A DNA stretch of 64,000 bases from positions 1,860,001 to 1,924,000 of the forward strand of contig OZ246977.1 of the NCBI GenBank assembly GCA_965232465.1, written 5' to 3'. Made by a program: the position numbers and the translations under genes. Numbering within the stretch: the stretch's first letter is position 1; each line of letters opens with the position of its first letter. This document shows positions 62,741 to 64,000 of this stretch, piece after piece. The notes beneath the pieces were generated by a model. It saw only the letters and a list, made by a program, of their open reading frames with translations. It did no database searches and was not told where the DNA came from. The DNA is from G965232465 sp965232465 (GTDB lineage Bacteria > Pseudomonadota > Alphaproteobacteria > JAQWUY01).

Positions 62741-62847
62741 GATGTATTCTCCTGTTTATATGTTTTATATATACTTACTGCCTAAATATTACTTTGCCAA
62801 TATTCGTAAAAGATAAATCAATTTATCCCAAGTTGTCAACAAAAATA

Positions 62848-62863
62848 TTAACTTAAAAGTTAA
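62848..62863. promoter_or_regulatory. TTAACTT-AA-AAGTTAA palindrome, probable TetR operator
   Basis: Perfect 7-bp arms around AA in the gap between the GMC gene and the TetR gene. A minus-strand TTGACA (62836-62841) lies immediately beside it, so binding would affect the GMC operon promoter. Confidence 0.5.
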
Positions 62864-63003
62864 AAAATTCACTTGCCTTATAAATACTAACATTTTTTAC
62901 TGTTATTTTTAAAGCATATAAAGTATAGTATGACAGTTAACTGGGTAATTAAATAATTATGCCAATAGTTTCAAAAACAGCATCTTTTTTTAGGTACTTA
63001 AAA

Positions 63004-63642
63004 ATGAATCAAACAAAAAAACGCACAACAACCCGTAATCCAGAACAAACAAAAAAACGGATTTTAGAAGCTGCAATTCAAGAATTTTCCGAACGGGGGT
63101 TTGCCCGGGCTCGCATGGATAAAGTAGCGGAAATTTCCATGTCAAACAAACGCATGATTTATTATTATTATGGCGATAAAGATGGGTTATTTACCGCCAT
63201 CGTAGAACACGAATACCTGCGGTTTCGCAAGGCGGAAGAAGAGGTGTGTTCCCCCAATTTGCCCCCGGTTATGGCATTGCAAAGATTGGTGGAATTTACT
63301 TGGAATTATTATTTGGAAAATCCCAATTACCTCATATTGGTAAACAGCCAGAACCTGTTTAAAGCGGAACATTTAAAACGGTCAAAAACCGTGCTAGAAG
63401 CCCACAAAAAAGCGGTACATATTTTACAAAATATTTTGGATCTTGGGGTAAAACAGGGGGTATTTCGCACCGGTATCGACACCCATCAATTACAACTCAC
63501 TATTGCCAGTGTCTGTTATTATTATTTTAGCAACCGCTACACACAATCTTATTTGTTGGACGATGATTTAATGAATAAAGAAAATTTACAAAAAAGATTA
63601 CATTTTAACATCGATTCCATTATGCGTATTGTCTGTAAATAA
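63004..63642 (+). CDS. TetR/AcrR family transcriptional regulator
   Basis: About 212 residues from the ATG at 63004; an in-frame ATG at 62959 would add 15 residues. The helix-turn-helix domain (about 10-58) reads 'EQTKKRILEAAIQEFSERGF' then 'MDKVAEISMSNKRMIYYYYGDKDGLF'. The helical C-terminal domain binds an effector. Divergent from the GMC/sugar operon, which it probably controls. Confidence 0.9.
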   Translation: MNQTKKRTTTRNPEQTKKRILEAAIQEFSERGFARARMDKVAEISMSNKRMIYYYYGDKDGLFTAIVEHEYLRFRKAEEEVCSPNLPPVMALQRLVEFTWNYYLENPNYLILVNSQNLFKAEHLKRSKTVLEAHKKAVHILQNILDLGVKQGVFRTGIDTHQLQLTIASVCYYYFSNRYTQSYLLDDDLMNKENLQKRLHFNIDSIMRIVCK

Positions 63643-63678
63643 TCCCTTTGTTATACATTAAATATTAAAATCAGCACC

Positions 63679-64000
63679 TTATCTTATATCAACAATCGGT
63701 GTAAATGCCATACGATTCAAAATATCACGATGTAAATCCGCCCCTTTACGCACTTCAATCAAGGTTACCCCTTCGGGTCGCAGTTCGAATACAGCACGTT
63801 CTGTTACATAAATCACCTGTTTTTGTTGGGCTATGGCGTTCTTAGCACTAAATGTTACATGTTTTACCGTATCCACTAACTTAGGAATTGCCCCATACGA
63901 TTCGATACAAATAAAATCGTCTTCGTCAAATGTTGCCTTTAAGCCTTTGGTTTCAAAAGTACCGCAGAAAACAACTTTTTTTGCCCCATGTACGATATCG
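63679..64000 (-). CDS. CoA-transferase (acetate/3-oxoacid CoA-transferase, YdiF-like), C-terminal part
   Basis: The frame is open from the right edge to the stop at 63679, about 106 residues. 'KKVVFCGTFETKGLKATF', 'KHVTFSAKNAIAQQKQVIYVTERAVFEL' pattern and 'GVTLIEVRKGADLHRDIL' match the C-terminus of YdiF-type acyl-CoA:acetate CoA-transferases. It moves CoA between short-chain acids. It converges with the TetR gene. Confidence 0.82.
   Translation of the reverse strand, partial: DIVHGAKKVVFCGTFETKGLKATFDEDDFICIESYGAIPKLVDTVKHVTFSAKNAIAQQKQVIYVTERAVFELRPEGVTLIEVRKGADLHRDILNRMAFTPIVDIR

Overview
The window reads as chromosome of a Gram-negative alphaproteobacterium with moderately AT-rich DNA. 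The evidence is gene order: ruvC-ruvA-ruvB-ybgC-tolQ-tolR-tolA-tolB in one run, an rpsF-rpsR-rplI operon with a long acidic L9 tail, a PF13769 'virulence factor' gene beside a corrinoid protein, and an ornithine-lipid-type acyltransferase. I cannot name a genus. Mobile-looking repeats, a large inverse-autotransporter adhesin and galactoside/sugar uptake clusters suggest a host- or surface-associated lifestyle, but that is inference.

Layout. 1-3832 (-): a huge inverse autotransporter (intimin/invasin type) adhesin that leaves the window on the left. 4102-10617 (-): tolB, tolA, tolR, tolQ, a block of interspersed repeats, ybgC, ruvB, ruvA, ruvC. 10687-19239: housekeeping genes (MlaC-like, folB, folP, folK, fmt, def, rmuC, acsA, rplI, rpsR, rpsF). 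19567-29677: corrinoid protein plus PF13769 protein, an Atm1-type ABC exporter, tRNA-Phe, a secreted hypothetical, glmS, glmU, glutaredoxin, a two-domain secreted nuclease-like protein made by tandem duplication, and a fused acyltransferase/GNAT protein. tRNA-Thr lies at 29896.

30009-44964 is an accessory island next to tRNA-Thr. Nearly everything in its first 11.6 kb is on the minus strand: a half-size HsdS-like gene, a three-helix membrane protein overlapping a TIR-domain protein, a first full hsdS, a DUF3800 gene, hsdM, a DUF2806-like gene, a second full hsdS, hsdR and a YgjP-type metallopeptidase. The two full hsdS genes share nearly identical scaffold DNA but have four different target-recognition domains. 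The TIR/membrane pair embedded in this island, the duplicated specificity genes and a set of plus-strand promoter-like elements facing against the operon are the best candidates for something undescribed. Two small genes (DUF1508 and DUF2188) with a strong promoter and a hairpin-rich leader, a DUF6765 gene and a DUF4143 ATPase complete the island.

45284-53922 is a galactoside utilisation locus: GH42 beta-galactosidase, GH36 alpha-galactosidase, two permeases and a binding protein in one operon, with the import ATPase divergent. 54308-62740 is a second sugar/polyol operon: GMC oxidoreductase, Tat-exported binding protein, permease, ATPase, second permease, zinc alcohol dehydrogenase and aldo-keto reductase, with a divergent TetR regulator (63004-63642). 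The right edge cuts a CoA-transferase gene.

Starts were adjusted where a Shine-Dalgarno sequence favours an internal ATG. Domain names come from recognising sequence motifs by eye, not from searches.
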